Positions 27,828-37,855 of a stretch of DNA of 64,000 nt are shown piece by piece. Origin of the DNA: Microcoleus sp. bin38.metabat.b11b12b14.051 (GTDB lineage: Bacteria > Cyanobacteriota > Cyanobacteriia > Cyanobacteriales > Microcoleaceae). The stretch lies in assembly GCF_013299165.1 (NCBI RefSeq), contig NZ_JAAFKD010000029.1, positions 1 through 64,000 on the forward strand. The letters run 5' to 3'. The notes under the pieces are model-generated. The model ran no database searches and was not told the DNA's origin. It saw only the letters and a list, made by a program, of their open reading frames with translations. Position numbers and translations under genes: made by a program. Each line of letters begins with the position of its first letter. Position 1 is the stretch's first letter.

Positions 27828-28538
27828 TCAAGCTTCTGGTTCAATGCCTGCTGCTCTTAATTGTGCCGATAGTCGATCGGCTCGTTGTCTTTCCCTTTCC
27901 ACCATCTCTGCTCCCCACAATAACATTTGTCCGCTTTCATCCCACCAGCGCAACCAATATCCCGTTCTTTCGGCTTTTGTTCCGTGCCAAACGCCTATAA
28001 ATAAGCCCACTCCTGCAATCCAATAACGATTATTTGTATCGGGTGGCTGTACTTCATATCTTCCTGATGAATTCAACCGATACACTTCTAGCAATCCTGC
28101 CGACGGCGCAAATATAGCATAGAGTGGTACTCGCAGTATTTGCTCATAAACATACCATTTACCAGGCGGAAAAGTTGGTTTAATTGAATATTCATCTCCG
28201 GGTGTAGCTGATAGAAACTCCACGGCGATATCGGGAATTTCTCCTTCTAAGTTTGGCGTGTAACTGCGACGAATTTCTGGGGCGGGAAGCGGTTGTACAT
28301 TCCGCGCATAAAACCAATCTGGTGCTTTAACAACTAGCTTGCCCTCTACTGTCGCGCACACACCCATATTTGAAGCAACTAAGATTCCCTGTAAGATTAG
28401 CCCCGCAATTTCTAGGATTTCGCGCAAGGCTGCTGCAAGCAGGGGTTGGTCGATGTTTTCCACTGGTTCCTCGTCTAAAATGAAATCGTCTGGCAATTTT
28501 TCCCAGGTAATTTTTAAGTCGGCTGTACTGACTGTCAT
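27828..28538 (-). CDS. Uma2 family (DUF820) putative endonuclease
   Basis: This 236-residue member of the family shares VKAPDWFYARN, DIAVEFLSATPG and KWYVYEQILRVPLYAIF with the copy at 24101-24997, and the same end, LSAQLRAAGIEP. It lacks that copy's long coiled coil and has only a short ERERQRADR helix. Its function is not established; it is a predicted PD-(D/E)XK nuclease. Confidence 0.9.
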   Translation of the reverse strand: MTVSTADLKITWEKLPDDFILDEEPVENIDQPLLAAALREILEIAGLILQGILVASNMGVCATVEGKLVVKAPDWFYARNVQPLPAPEIRRSYTPNLEGEIPDIAVEFLSATPGDEYSIKPTFPPGKWYVYEQILRVPLYAIFAPSAGLLEVYRLNSSGRYEVQPPDTNNRYWIAGVGLFIGVWHGTKAERTGYWLRWWDESGQMLLWGAEMVERERQRADRLSAQLRAAGIEPEA

Positions 28539-28612
28539 GGTATTTTACCTTAAAAAAAAATAGCTTCAGTATCCCTGCAATCACAACTGCCTACAGGTCA
28601 ACTGTCAACTGT

Positions 28613-29659
28613 TTACGGAGACTGCTGGAGTGCGGCTTGTAAGACTTCTTTATGAAAGAGCGATCGCCCTACAATGAATTTTATCCTTTCTGGCGATAAT
28701 CCGGCACCATTGGCGTAGTGTTCGATCCAGGTTTTGCTGATTAAATAGGGATCTTCGGGCAATTCTGATAATAAGTATCCCGGCATCTCTAACTCGTCCA
28801 TCAATTGACTAACTTTGGGATCGTAGCTGAGGGCAAAGCAGCGACATTCTTCGGAGGCTGCCATAATTAAACTATGGTAACGCATCCCGATCGCCATTTC
28901 GACTCCCCGGAACACGCCTTTCAACTTCCTCGGATCGTCTAAACTGAGGATGCGACTTCTTTTCGGGAGTGCTTCGTGTAAATGTTTGGCAATTTCTAAG
29001 TCGTGAGAAGCTTGGAAAGGTAGCAGCAAAATTAAGGTGCGAGTGGCTTTTTGAAAGTCAACTAAAGCTTGAGTTAGGATTGACAAACGGGCGGGTGTTA
29101 GTGTAGAGTGCGATCGCAAACAAACTGCAACTCTCGGCGCCGGCAAATCCCACAAACCGGAGACGGGGGAATTTTCTAAAGCCCAAACGGGATCGGGTGC
29201 TAAAGTAAACGGAATTTGCCAATCTGCAAGTAGGGTAGCTGAGCCTTTATCCCGCACGCTGACGGCGGTGCATCCAGCAAAACAGCGCTGAGATAATTTG
29301 CGAGTCATTTCCCGCTTCAAAGGGCCAATTCCCTGGGCCCAGGCGACAGTTTTTAAGCCCATCCGCTGCGCTAATCCCATCAAACCGCCATAATAGAAAG
29401 GACTCGCAAGGCTGGTAGCGTCTTGGATTAAGCTGCCGCCACCCCAGATTAGCGCGTCGGAGGTGCGGAGTGCTTCGAGAACTTGAAACGCACTCATGCG
29501 ATCGCGCGCAGCTACTCCGTACCGCTGATTTGTCTCGACAGGATTGCCAGATAGGACGATCGGCGTCACGCCATCTGGTAACATTTGCAGTAGCGAAGCC
29601 AACAGCGCCTCGTCGCCGCCGTTGCCTTTACCGTAATAGCCGCACAAAATTGCTCGCAT
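28613..29659 (-). CDS. csaB: Polysaccharide pyruvyl transferase CsaB
   Basis: The protein has 348 residues. The start MRAILCGYYGKGNGGDEALL, the segment LIWGGGSLIQDATS and the GT-B-like C-terminal part with VEMAIGMRYHSLIMAA match CsaB. The enzyme adds pyruvate ketal groups to cell-wall polysaccharide, which in other bacteria anchors S-layer-type proteins. The gene stands alone, 75 bp after the Uma2 gene start on the same strand. Confidence 0.94.
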   Translation of the reverse strand: MRAILCGYYGKGNGGDEALLASLLQMLPDGVTPIVLSGNPVETNQRYGVAARDRMSAFQVLEALRTSDALIWGGGSLIQDATSLASPFYYGGLMGLAQRMGLKTVAWAQGIGPLKREMTRKLSQRCFAGCTAVSVRDKGSATLLADWQIPFTLAPDPVWALENSPVSGLWDLPAPRVAVCLRSHSTLTPARLSILTQALVDFQKATRTLILLLPFQASHDLEIAKHLHEALPKRSRILSLDDPRKLKGVFRGVEMAIGMRYHSLIMAASEECRCFALSYDPKVSQLMDELEMPGYLLSELPEDPYLISKTWIEHYANGAGLSPERIKFIVGRSLFHKEVLQAALQQSP

Positions 29660-29989
29660 TTCTACTCTTTGTTGGGAATCGAATATAACTATTACAATAC
29701 CTAATTATTGTTACAAAAAAAGATTTTTAAAACAACAAAATATAGCAACCGCCCGATAGCTATTTACACAAATAACCTCATAAATAGAGTCGCAAATCTG
29801 CTACCATAAACAGTGTAACTGTCAACTGCTAACTGTCAACTGCTAACTGCTAACTGTCAACTGCTAACTGTCAACTGCTAACTGTCAACTGCTAACTGCT
29901 AACTGCCAACTGTCAACTGCTAACTGTCAACTGTCAACTGCCAACTGTCAACTGTCAACTGCCACACATCTTCCTTCACAATACAAAAA
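29660..29989. repeat. Heptanucleotide tandem repeats (CAACTGT/TAACTGC) upstream of ycf49-like gene
   Basis: From about 29815 to 29962 the sequence is a run of 7-bp units CAACTGT, CAACTGC and TAACTGC in mixed order, a cyanobacterial short tandemly repeated repetitive (STRR) element. The rest of the gap (29660-29814) is AT-rich and holds the csaB promoter. No gene is seen. Confidence 0.92.
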
Positions 29990-30304
29990 ATGCACGCTTT
30001 GTCAATTCCCACCTGGATTATTCACGTCTCTAGCGTCGTCGAGTGGATGGCCGCCATTTGGTTAATTTGGACTTACGGCGAAGTCACTCAAAACCGAGCT
30101 TGGTGGGCCCTTTCTTTCGGAATGCTGCCCGCCCTCGTCAGCGCTATGTGCGCCTGTACGTGGCACTTTTTCGACAACTCCCCAGCCCTAGAATGGATTG
30201 TGACGCTGCAAGCAGCGATGACTGTCATCGGTAATTTTACTCTGTGGGCGGCGGCTTGGTGGATTTGGCGATCGGCTCAAGCAACAGAGAACATTAAAGA
30301 TTAA
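29990..30304 (+). CDS. Ycf49-like membrane protein (DUF2499)
   Basis: This 104-residue protein has three hydrophobic helices. The N-terminus (SIPTWIIHVSSVVEWMAAIWLIW) and the central MLPALVSAMCACTWHFFDN are the DUF2499/Ycf49 signature. The family occurs in cyanobacteria and plastids, and its role is unknown. DUF3593, which often accompanies it, is encoded here at 37856-38194. The start lies just after the STRR array, and an LprI-like gene follows 16 bp later. Confidence 0.9.
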   Translation: MHALSIPTWIIHVSSVVEWMAAIWLIWTYGEVTQNRAWWALSFGMLPALVSAMCACTWHFFDNSPALEWIVTLQAAMTVIGNFTLWAAAWWIWRSAQATENIKD

Positions 30305-30320
30305 ATCAGGGATAATATCA

Positions 30321-30740
30321 GTGAAAAATCGCAGAATTTGGGGAACATTGACGGCAATTTTACTTGTTTTAACTGCGGGATTTTTGGTTCCCGGCCAAGC
30401 CAACAACAACCGAGTGGAAATCGCCCAACAGCCTAACTGCAAAAGTCCTCAAACCACGGTTGACATGAATATATGTTCTAGTCAAGAGTTCAAAGCAGCA
30501 GACACAAAGCTCAATCAATTATATCAGCAACTTCTGCCAAAAATCAACAGCAAACAAAAGCAGAGATTGACGGCGGCACAGCGTACTTGGGTAAAATTTA
30601 GAGATGAAACTTGTGATTATTCAGCAGGGAACTTTGAAGGCGGTACTTTGGCTGCTCCTATTTACGTTTCTTGCAAAGCAAAAGTCACACAAGATCGCGT
30701 TAAAGATTTGGAGGGTTATTTGGAACAAGCAAGTTTGTAA
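30321..30740 (+). CDS. LprI family (DUF1311) exported protein
   Basis: This 139-residue protein starts at a GTG. An N-terminal signal peptide (ILLVLTAGFLVPGQA) is followed by the LprI domain: conserved Cys in QQPNCKSPQTTVDMNICSS, the helix ADTKLNQLYQQLLPKIN, RTWVKFRDETCDYS and a final Cys. Members include lysozyme inhibitors; the function in cyanobacteria is unknown. It is probably co-transcribed with the DUF2499 gene. Confidence 0.9.
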   Translation: MKNRRIWGTLTAILLVLTAGFLVPGQANNNRVEIAQQPNCKSPQTTVDMNICSSQEFKAADTKLNQLYQQLLPKINSKQKQRLTAAQRTWVKFRDETCDYSAGNFEGGTLAAPIYVSCKAKVTQDRVKDLEGYLEQASL

Positions 30741-30929
30741 ATGTCCGATCGCGATCGACAACAATTTACCATTAAATCATCAATAGCACAGCAAACTGAT
30801 GTATTATGGTGTCAAACCCCCCAGGCCAAATCACATCAAAAGTGATATGAAGCTTTGTTTTTTTATTTGATCTTTCCCTAGGCTAATGGTGTAGAATCTA
30901 AAGTCTCAAATCTTATATTTTAAATCGCC

Positions 30930-33593
30930 ATGTCCTTCGTTGGTTTGCACATTCACAGCGATTACAGCCTGCTGGACGGGGCGTCTCAGCTACAGCAGCT
31001 CGCCGAACGAGCAGTGGAATTGGGGATGCCCGCGATCGCCCTTACAGACCACGGAGTGATGTATGGGGCGATCGAACTAATCAAAGTTTGCCGAAATAAA
31101 AATATTAAGCCCATAATTGGCAATGAAATGTACGTCATTAACGGCGACATCGAAGTCAAAGTTCGAGGTAAAAAAAAATACCACCAAGTTGTTTTAGCCA
31201 AAAACACCCAAGGCTATAAAAACCTCGTCAAACTCACCACAATTTCCCACCTCAAGGGAATGCCCGAAAAAGGTATTTTTGCCCGTCCTTGCATCAACAA
31301 AGACCTGCTAAAACAATACTCCGAAGGTCTTATTGTTACCAGCGCTTGTTTGGGTGGCGAAGTTCCCCAAATGATTCTGCAAAACAAGCTAGATGTTGCC
31401 CGCGAAGTCGCCCAATGGTATAAAGAAGTATTTGGCGATGACTACTATATAGAAATTCAAGACCACGGTTCCCAAGAAGACCGGATGGTGAATGTTGAAA
31501 TCGTCAAAATTGCCCGCGAATTTAACATTAAAATAATTGCTACCAACGATTCTCACTATATTTCCTGCAACGACGTAGAAGCCCACGACGCTTTGCTGTG
31601 TATCAACACCAACAAACAGATTGAAGAAGAAAAGCGGATGCGCTACAGCGGTACTGAATATCTGAAGTCTGCTGACGAGATGGCGCAACTGTTTCGCGAC
31701 CATTTAGACGACGAAACCATCAAAGAGGCGATCGAAACTACCCTAGAAGTAGCAAACAAAGTATCAAGATACGAGTTAACAGGAGAAGCGCGGATTCCCA
31801 CAATTCCCATTCCCCCAGAACATACCGCCGATACCTATGTAGAAGAAATATCTTGGATAGGACTATTAGATCGCCTCAAAACCCGCACCAGAAACGAAAT
31901 TCCCCCAGTCTACAAACAAAGACTAGAGTATGAGCTAAAAATGATTCAGCAGATGGGTTTTTCTGAATATTTTTTAGTAGTTTGGGACTACATGAAATAT
32001 GCTAGAGACAACAATATTCCCGTCGGGCCAGGACGTGGTTCTGCGGCAGGTTCTTTAGTTGCTTACGTCCTCAAGATTACCAACATAGACCCAGTACACC
32101 ACGGATTGCTATTCGAGAGATTTCTCAATCCCGAACGCAAATCTATGCCAGATATCGATAGCGATTTCTGCATCGAAAGACGGGATGACATGATTAAATA
32201 CGTTACTCAAAAGTATGGTGTCGAGCGAGTAGCGCAAATTATTACTTTCAACAGAATGACCTCAAAAGCTGTCTTGAAAGATGTTGCCAGAGTTTTAGGC
32301 ATTCCCTACAAAAAAGCAGACGAAATGGCAAAATTAATTCCAGTGTCGCGGGGAAAACCGGAAAAACTCAAAGTGATGATTTCCGATGCAACACCTGCAC
32401 AGGAATTTAAAGACAACTACGAAAATACAATTTGCATAAATGCCGAAACAGGCACAGAAGTCCCAGTTCGTCAGTGGATTGACATGGCAATTCGCATTGA
32501 AGGAACTAACAAAACTTATGGGGTTCACGCGGCCGGTGTGGTCATTTCTTCCCAACCCCTTGATGAAATTGTACCATTGCAAAAGAATAATGAAGGTGCT
32601 GTAATCACCCAATATTTCATGGAAGACTTGGAATTTTTGGGATTGCTGAAAATGGATTTTCTGGGACTTAAAAATTTAACAACTCTCCAAAAAACAGTCG
32701 AATATGTTAAGCAAACGCAAGATATAACTATCGATGCCGAAGCCTTACCTTCTGATATAGAACGCAGAGCTCAACAGACATTTACTAGGAACAACAAGTT
32801 GCCCGGTGATGTAGCAAAAACTTATCAACTATTAGAAAAAGGAGATTTGGAAGGTATTTTTCAGCTAGAATCTTCTGGGATGCTGGATGTAGTAAAAAAA
32901 ATTAAACCTTCCTGTCTGGATGATATTTCTTCTATTCTGGCGCTTTATCGTCCCGGCCCGCTGGACGCTGGTTTGATTCCACAATTTATCGATCGCAAAC
33001 ACGGTAGAGAGGTGGTTAAATATGACCATCCCCTGTTAGAACCAATTTTAAAAGAGACCTATGGAACGCTTTGTTTTCAAGAGCAAATTATGCGGATGGC
33101 TCAAGATTTGGCGGGCTATTCTTTAGGTCAAGCTGACTTGCTGCGTCGCGCAATGGGTAAGAAGAAAGCTGATGAAATGCAGAAGCAAAAGGAAAGTTTT
33201 ATCGATGGTGCAACTAAGAATGGTGTTACTCAAAGAATTGCCGAAGAGTTGTTCGGGCAAATGCTACAATTCGCTGAATATTGCTTGAGCTATGACACGC
33301 AGATATTGACTGTGGAGTATGGGCTGATGGCTATTGGCAAAATCGTTGAGGAAGAAATTCAATGTACGGTTTATAGTGTTGATAATAATGGCTATATTTA
33401 TACACAGCCAATTGTACAGTGGCATCGCCGAGGTCAGCAGGAGGTATTTGAGTATTCTCTGGAAGATGACTCCATAATTCGCGCCACAAAAGATCACAAG
33501 TTTATGACTGCTGACGGTCAAATGCTCCCCATTGACGAAATCTTTGAAAAAGGATTAGAATTAAAACAAATCAATGCTAGCTCAGATATATAA
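30930..33593 (+). CDS. dnaE: DNA polymerase III alpha subunit, N-terminal part, with N-half of the DnaE split intein
   Basis: The protein has 887 residues. Residues 1-784 are the N-extein: PHP domain ([18 protein letters not shown]), then the polymerase core with [14 protein letters not shown] and [12 protein letters not shown], which holds catalytic Asp residues. Residues 785-887 are the N-intein: Cys1 in the junction FAEY-CLSYD, and block B ATKDHKF with the expected Thr and His. A stop at 33591 ends the half-protein. Splicing in trans with the C-half, encoded 209 bp downstream, should give full DnaE. It is the replicative polymerase subunit. Confidence 0.97.
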   Translation: MSFVGLHIHSDYSLLDGASQLQQLAERAVELGMPAIALTDHGVMYGAIELIKVCRNKNIKPIIGNEMYVINGDIEVKVRGKKKYHQVVLAKNTQGYKNLVKLTTISHLKGMPEKGIFARPCINKDLLKQYSEGLIVTSACLGGEVPQMILQNKLDVAREVAQWYKEVFGDDYYIEIQDHGSQEDRMVNVEIVKIAREFNIKIIATNDSHYISCNDVEAHDALLCINTNKQIEEEKRMRYSGTEYLKSADEMAQLFRDHLDDETIKEAIETTLEVANKVSRYELTGEARIPTIPIPPEHTADTYVEEISWIGLLDRLKTRTRNEIPPVYKQRLEYELKMIQQMGFSEYFLVVWDYMKYARDNNIPVGPGRGSAAGSLVAYVLKITNIDPVHHGLLFERFLNPERKSMPDIDSDFCIERRDDMIKYVTQKYGVERVAQIITFNRMTSKAVLKDVARVLGIPYKKADEMAKLIPVSRGKPEKLKVMISDATPAQEFKDNYENTICINAETGTEVPVRQWIDMAIRIEGTNKTYGVHAAGVVISSQPLDEIVPLQKNNEGAVITQYFMEDLEFLGLLKMDFLGLKNLTTLQKTVEYVKQTQDITIDAEALPSDIERRAQQTFTRNNKLPGDVAKTYQLLEKGDLEGIFQLESSGMLDVVKKIKPSCLDDISSILALYRPGPLDAGLIPQFIDRKHGREVVKYDHPLLEPILKETYGTLCFQEQIMRMAQDLAGYSLGQADLLRRAMGKKKADEMQKQKESFIDGATKNGVTQRIAEELFGQMLQFAEYCLSYDTQILTVEYGLMAIGKIVEEEIQCTVYSVDNNGYIYTQPIVQWHRRGQQEVFEYSLEDDSIIRATKDHKFMTADGQMLPIDEIFEKGLELKQINASSDI
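33282..33590 (+). other. DnaE split intein, N-terminal half (103 residues)
   Basis: It begins at Cys785 of the host protein ([14 protein letters not shown]) and ends [10 protein letters not shown]. It is close in sequence to the Npu/Ssp DnaE N-inteins, including TVYSVDNNG and [10 protein letters not shown]. The catalytic Cys1 and the block B Thr/His are present, so it appears functional. Confidence 0.96.
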
Positions 33594-33802
33594 AATATAT
33601 AATGTCAGTAGTTTGTAGGTGCGTCGCCATCAAAAATTCCTAAATAAAGATAAATAATCTCATGGCGACGCACCCTACGAATACTAACATTAGGTTGTAA
33701 TGTGCGTCAGGAAAAAATCATTAGTTTGTGGTCGTCATATTCTGACCTGACGCACCCTACAATAACTGTCAACTGTCAACTGTCAACTGTCAACTAAAAA
33801 AC
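33594..33802. repeat. Short intergenic gap between the split dnaE halves, made almost wholly of repeats
   Basis: The 209 bp contain a hairpin with arms GTAGGTGCGTCGCCAT and ATGGCGACGCACCCTAC (about 33615-33678), a second with arms GTGCGTCAGG and CCTGACGCACCCTAC (about 33702-33760), and a CAACTGT heptamer run (about 33766-33794) just before the dnaE-C ATG. Little DNA is left for a dedicated promoter, so dnaE-C may depend on read-through. Confidence 0.9.
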
Positions 33803-33910
33803 ATGGTTAAAATTATTAGTCGAAAATCGCTAGGAACTCAAGAAGTATATGATATTGGGGTTGAACGAGATCATAATTTTACACTAGAAAATAGTCTGGT
33901 GGCATCTAAT
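33803..33910 (+). other. DnaE split intein, C-terminal half (36 residues)
   Basis: It runs MVKIISRKSLGTQEVYDIG through block F (ERDHNF) to block G (VASN), followed by the +1 Cys of the C-extein at 33911. All residues needed for Asn cyclisation and transesterification are present. Confidence 0.96.
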
Positions 33911-35461
33911 TGCTTTAATAAATCCCATTCAATGGCCTATGCCTATATCACTTATCAAACTGCTTATTTAAAGGCGAATTTTCCTGTGGAATACATGGCT
34001 GCACTGTTGACGGCTAACAGGGGCGATCAGGATAAAGTACAGAGATATATCGCTAATTGTATTAAGCTGGGTATTGAAGTTGAGCCGCCGGATGTTAATA
34101 GTTCTGAACTTACTTTTTCACCGCTTCCGAAACAGATGACGGGAGCAGTAAAAGATAAGATTTTGTTTGGGGTTTCGGCGGTGAAAAATGTCGGGGAAAT
34201 AGCAATTGAAACTATTTTAGCGGCGCGCCAGGAAGGGGGTAAGTTTAAGTCGCTGGCTGATTTGTGCGATCGCGTAAATCTACATTCTGTCAACCGCCGC
34301 GCCCTAGAAGCCTTGATTCAGTGCGGTGCTTTTGACAAAATCGACCAGAACCGCCAACAATTAGTCAACGACCTCGAAGGCGTGATGAAATGGGCCGGCG
34401 ATCGCAAAAAAGATCGGGAAAGCGGTCAAGGTAATCTGTTTGACTTGTTAGGTGCCAATAGCTTCGTTAAGTCCACAAGTACCTATGATTCTGCACCCAA
34501 ATCAAAGACTGTGAAAGATTTTGAACCACAGGAAAAATTGCGTTTAGAAAAAGAATTGCTGGGCTTCTATGTATCAGATCATCCCCTAAAAGTTCTGCTG
34601 CAATTTAACCAAGATCCAGATGTTGTGACTCTCGGAGAGTTAGCAGACAAAAAGGGGAAAGTCTCGGTGATTGTCATGATTAATGCTATCAAAATGGTGG
34701 TGACAAAGAAAGGCGATGCGATGGCAATTTTGCAATTAGAAGATTTGACACATCAAATCAAAGCTGTGGTGTTTCCCAAGGCTTACGAACAATTAAAACC
34801 GCATATTATAGATAATGCTGTATTGCTGATTACGGGAAAAGTCGAGAAAGATGGCGAGGAAATTCAGATAATTGTAGACACTGCAAAGCCTGTAGATACA
34901 GCACAGATTGCAGAGGAAATTGAGGTAGCCGAATCGGAAATACAAAATTCTTGGGCGCCTCCACCGGAAACACAAAATTCTTGGGCGCCTCTACCGGAAA
35001 CGCAAAATTCTTGGGCGGCGCAACCTGTCAACTTTCCACGAGTTACAAAACCAGTGGAAGTTCTAGAAATGGTGATTGTCAAGTTTACACCGCAGCAAGT
35101 ACAAGATGCCAAAAATCTTAATTCCTTGAAAGCTATTTTGCAAGAACTTTCCAATCGCGGAGAGGATGCTAGCGTTTCTGTCGGCGGAATCGTTGTCGGT
35201 GAATATTCCTGTCAGCCGCTTCGGATTAACCCTAAATTGTGGCTACAAGATGGGGAAGGTGCTGTTAGCCGTCTCAAGTCGGCGGGATTTGATGCTGGGG
35301 TTTTTCCTCTCGACAATCGCGGGGATGCTGCGGTGTTTCGAGAAGTTCGATCGCAACTTAACATACATTCTTGGGCCAATCGTTTACTTGACGCAGATAT
35401 CGATCGCATTTCCCAGTATCTGGGCTATCTCGCCCAACTAAACCGACGCCCGCCAAACTAA
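33803..35461 (+). CDS. dnaE: DNA polymerase III alpha subunit, C-terminal part, with C-half of the DnaE split intein
   Basis: The protein has 552 residues. Residues 1-36 are the C-intein (VYDIGVERDHNF, ending VASN) and Cys37 (CFNKSHSMAYAY) is the first C-extein residue, so the Asn-Cys splice junction is intact. The C-extein has the DnaE helix-hairpin-helix region (VNLHSVNRRALEALIQCGAF) and an OB-fold (KKGKVSVIVMINAIKMVVTK). A triplicated ETQNSWAP-type peptide lies in the linker after it. The 516-residue C-extein looks somewhat long for the family. The 3' end overlaps the convergent kinase gene by 24 bp. Confidence 0.97.
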   Translation: MVKIISRKSLGTQEVYDIGVERDHNFTLENSLVASNCFNKSHSMAYAYITYQTAYLKANFPVEYMAALLTANRGDQDKVQRYIANCIKLGIEVEPPDVNSSELTFSPLPKQMTGAVKDKILFGVSAVKNVGEIAIETILAARQEGGKFKSLADLCDRVNLHSVNRRALEALIQCGAFDKIDQNRQQLVNDLEGVMKWAGDRKKDRESGQGNLFDLLGANSFVKSTSTYDSAPKSKTVKDFEPQEKLRLEKELLGFYVSDHPLKVLLQFNQDPDVVTLGELADKKGKVSVIVMINAIKMVVTKKGDAMAILQLEDLTHQIKAVVFPKAYEQLKPHIIDNAVLLITGKVEKDGEEIQIIVDTAKPVDTAQIAEEIEVAESEIQNSWAPPPETQNSWAPLPETQNSWAAQPVNFPRVTKPVEVLEMVIVKFTPQQVQDAKNLNSLKAILQELSNRGEDASVSVGGIVVGEYSCQPLRINPKLWLQDGEGAVSRLKSAGFDAGVFPLDNRGDAAVFREVRSQLNIHSWANRLLDADIDRISQYLGYLAQLNRRPPN

Positions 35462-37489
35462 CACCTCGCCCCTATCTCCACCGGTGACTAAAGTTTGACC
35501 GTCAGCACTAAAAGCCACCGGATTGCACCCAACCAGACTCGACAAACATACTCCTGTGTGCAAGTTCCACAGTTTAACAGTACCATCTCGACTGCCACTA
35601 GCCATAGTTTCGCGATCGGGACTAATAGCCACCGAAATCACCGCGTCAGAATGACCGCTCAAAGTATTAATCAATTCCCCTGTATCGACATTCCACAATT
35701 TAACCGTACCGTCGGCACTACCGCTCACAATCATCTTACCATCTTGACTGAAGGCGATCGCATAAACCCAATCAGAATGACCGACAAAAGTCCGCACACT
35801 CTCCGCAATACCTACACGCCAAACCTTGATTGTTTGGTCAGCACTCCCGCTAGCCATCATCATACTTTGAGGCCGGAAACTCACAGATAAAACTTTGTCA
35901 GAATGGCCAGAAAGTTTTTGCACCAAAGCTCCGTTGCGCTGGTTCCACAATTTAATACTCTTGTCGCCGCTAGCACTCGCAATTGTTCCTCCATCGCAGC
36001 TAAAAGCCACCGAATACACGGAGCCGTACCGGTGACTGTACGGTGAACCATAATCGCTGTAAAACTCGCGAATCATCGCCTTTTTATCCAGCTTCCACTC
36101 AATCACTTTGCGGTCAAAACTGCCGCTCACCAGCATTCTGCCGTCGGGGCTAATCGCCACAGCATCAACCGTTGCAGAATGACCGAAAAAAGTATGGATT
36201 AATTCCCCTGTTTGCAGGTTCCACAGTTTAATTGTTTTATCGTCGCTGGCGCTAGCGAGGATATTGCCTTGAGGGCTAATAACCACAGCATTAACCGAGT
36301 CTGCATGACCGCGAAGAATGCGATCGCACTGCCAGTTATGAGACAATAATTGCGGGTTGCTGGCGGATGGCGGAACCTGATTTTTTTGGGGCGGCGGGGT
36401 AAAGACGGCAGTTGCTGTATGGGGCTGTGAGTTCGTTGTTGCCGAATTAATAGCTATTTTGGGGCGGTAGTTATAAGCAATTTGCGATCGCGGATATTGC
36501 CCAAAATTTATCAAGTCTTGCAGCACTTCGGCCGCGGATTGATATCGCTCTCTTACTGAATCTTTGAGCAATTTATTTAAAATAGTTGTTAATTTTTGGC
36601 TGGTTTTGATGCCTTTTTGCGCTAAGTGCGATCGCCAAATCCATTTGCATTCCAAAGCATCGAACAAATCATTCAGCACCGCCCCTGTCAGCAAATGAAT
36701 GCACGTAACGCCCAAACTGTAAAGGTCGCTCGCCGGATAGGCCTTGCCGCTGCGGATTTGTTCGATCGGCGCATAGCCAGCAGTTCCCGTTATCGTACCA
36801 GTTTTTGCCTCAGAAATGGCGTTAATCTGCTTTGCCACTCCAAAATCTACCAGCACAAACTGACCCCCCCTCGCCGCACCCTGTACAGCCGGAGATGCCG
36901 CCGGAATTATCCCTTTTTTTCCATTACCACCAGTCGAGCTGGGATATCCCGCCGCCGTCGAGAGAATTTGGGCATTTCTCCGCAAAATATTTTCCGGCTT
37001 AATATCGCGATGAATCACCTGCTGCTCGTGAACAAATTGCAAAACAGGCAACAAATTAATCAACAATTCCCAAATCTGCTCCTCGCTAAAAGCTCCCCGC
37101 TGCTGCAACTCCTGAAACAAATTCTTTCCTTCGATCAACTCTTCCACAAGATACAGTTGTTGTGCTTGCTCAAAAGAAGCCAGCAAACTTGGAATCTGCG
37201 GGTGTTCTCCGAGTTCGTAAAGGCGGTGAGCTTCTTGTTTAAACAGTGCAGTTGCTTTTTCTAATTCTGCCTTTTCTTGAACGTGAGGAAAAAATTGTTT
37301 GATGGCGCAGCGAGTTTTCAGCCTATCTTCATCGACAGCTAAAAAAGTTCTGCCAAATGTTCCTTCACCGATAGGTTGAAGGGCGCGGTAACGCTCTTTT
37401 AGCAGCAATTTTGAGCCGCAGGCAAGACAAAATTTGGTTGAGTCAGGATTCTGCGGTTTCTGACAATGGGGATTGAGGCAATAGCTCAT
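35438..37489 (-). CDS. Ser/Thr protein kinase with zinc ribbon and C-terminal WD40 propeller
   Basis: 683 residues from the ATG at 37489 (MSYCLNPHCQKPQNPDS); a further upstream start at 37552 is less likely. A zinc-ribbon-like CLNPHC...FCLACG (4-24) precedes the kinase domain: glycine loop IGEGTFG, Lys64 (AIKQF), HRDIKPEN, VDFG. An unusual Gly/Ser/Ala-rich insert of about 35 residues sits between the catalytic loop and DFG. After a Pro/Ser/Asn-rich linker come seven WD40 blades (GHADSVNAV, GHSATVDAV, GHSDKVLSV, GHSDWVYAI, GHSDAVISV and others). No membrane helix is seen, so it is probably a cytosolic scaffolded kinase. Confidence 0.94.
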   Translation of the reverse strand: MSYCLNPHCQKPQNPDSTKFCLACGSKLLLKERYRALQPIGEGTFGRTFLAVDEDRLKTRCAIKQFFPHVQEKAELEKATALFKQEAHRLYELGEHPQIPSLLASFEQAQQLYLVEELIEGKNLFQELQQRGAFSEEQIWELLINLLPVLQFVHEQQVIHRDIKPENILRRNAQILSTAAGYPSSTGGNGKKGIIPAASPAVQGAARGGQFVLVDFGVAKQINAISEAKTGTITGTAGYAPIEQIRSGKAYPASDLYSLGVTCIHLLTGAVLNDLFDALECKWIWRSHLAQKGIKTSQKLTTILNKLLKDSVRERYQSAAEVLQDLINFGQYPRSQIAYNYRPKIAINSATTNSQPHTATAVFTPPPQKNQVPPSASNPQLLSHNWQCDRILRGHADSVNAVVISPQGNILASASDDKTIKLWNLQTGELIHTFFGHSATVDAVAISPDGRMLVSGSFDRKVIEWKLDKKAMIREFYSDYGSPYSHRYGSVYSVAFSCDGGTIASASGDKSIKLWNQRNGALVQKLSGHSDKVLSVSFRPQSMMMASGSADQTIKVWRVGIAESVRTFVGHSDWVYAIAFSQDGKMIVSGSADGTVKLWNVDTGELINTLSGHSDAVISVAISPDRETMASGSRDGTVKLWNLHTGVCLSSLVGCNPVAFSADGQTLVTGGDRGEVLVWRASV

Positions 37490-37855
37490 CTTTGTTCCTG
37501 CCTGGAGATTCCCACCACAGCTAAACTTAGCAACATGGTAGTCGATTTCCACTCACCCCGAGAGCAGCATTCTCGATCGTACCTGAGAAACCGCGTTTAT
37601 CCACCCAAAATCTCGGATCTCAGGTAAGCCCGGGGCTAAAAGTGCTTGAGGTGAGTTTCCATATATTCTAATGCTTTCGTAAAATTTTGCAGGGGAAGCC
37701 GATCGGCAACTGCTATGTCAACAGTTAACTGTAGGAGGCGCTTGACCATAAAAACCCGGTTTCTACGCAAAATCACAAATTGTGAGGGATGGACGTTAAG
37801 GCAGAAACCGGGTTTTTGACCCCGCAGGCGAACAAAACTAAACTGTTAAGGGCGG
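37490..37855. other. Intergenic region with GAAACCGGGTTTC-type repeats
   Basis: One diverged copy lies near 37587 (GAGAAACCGCGTTT) and an inverted pair at about 37748-37817 (AAAACCCGGTTTCTA and AGAAACCGGGTTTTT). The rest must carry the kinase promoter. No gene is seen. Confidence 0.7.

Noticed and set aside
29815..29962. CRISPR or origin-like iterons
   Set aside because: Unit length of 7 bp and interspersed variants fit STRR repeats, found at several places in the window.
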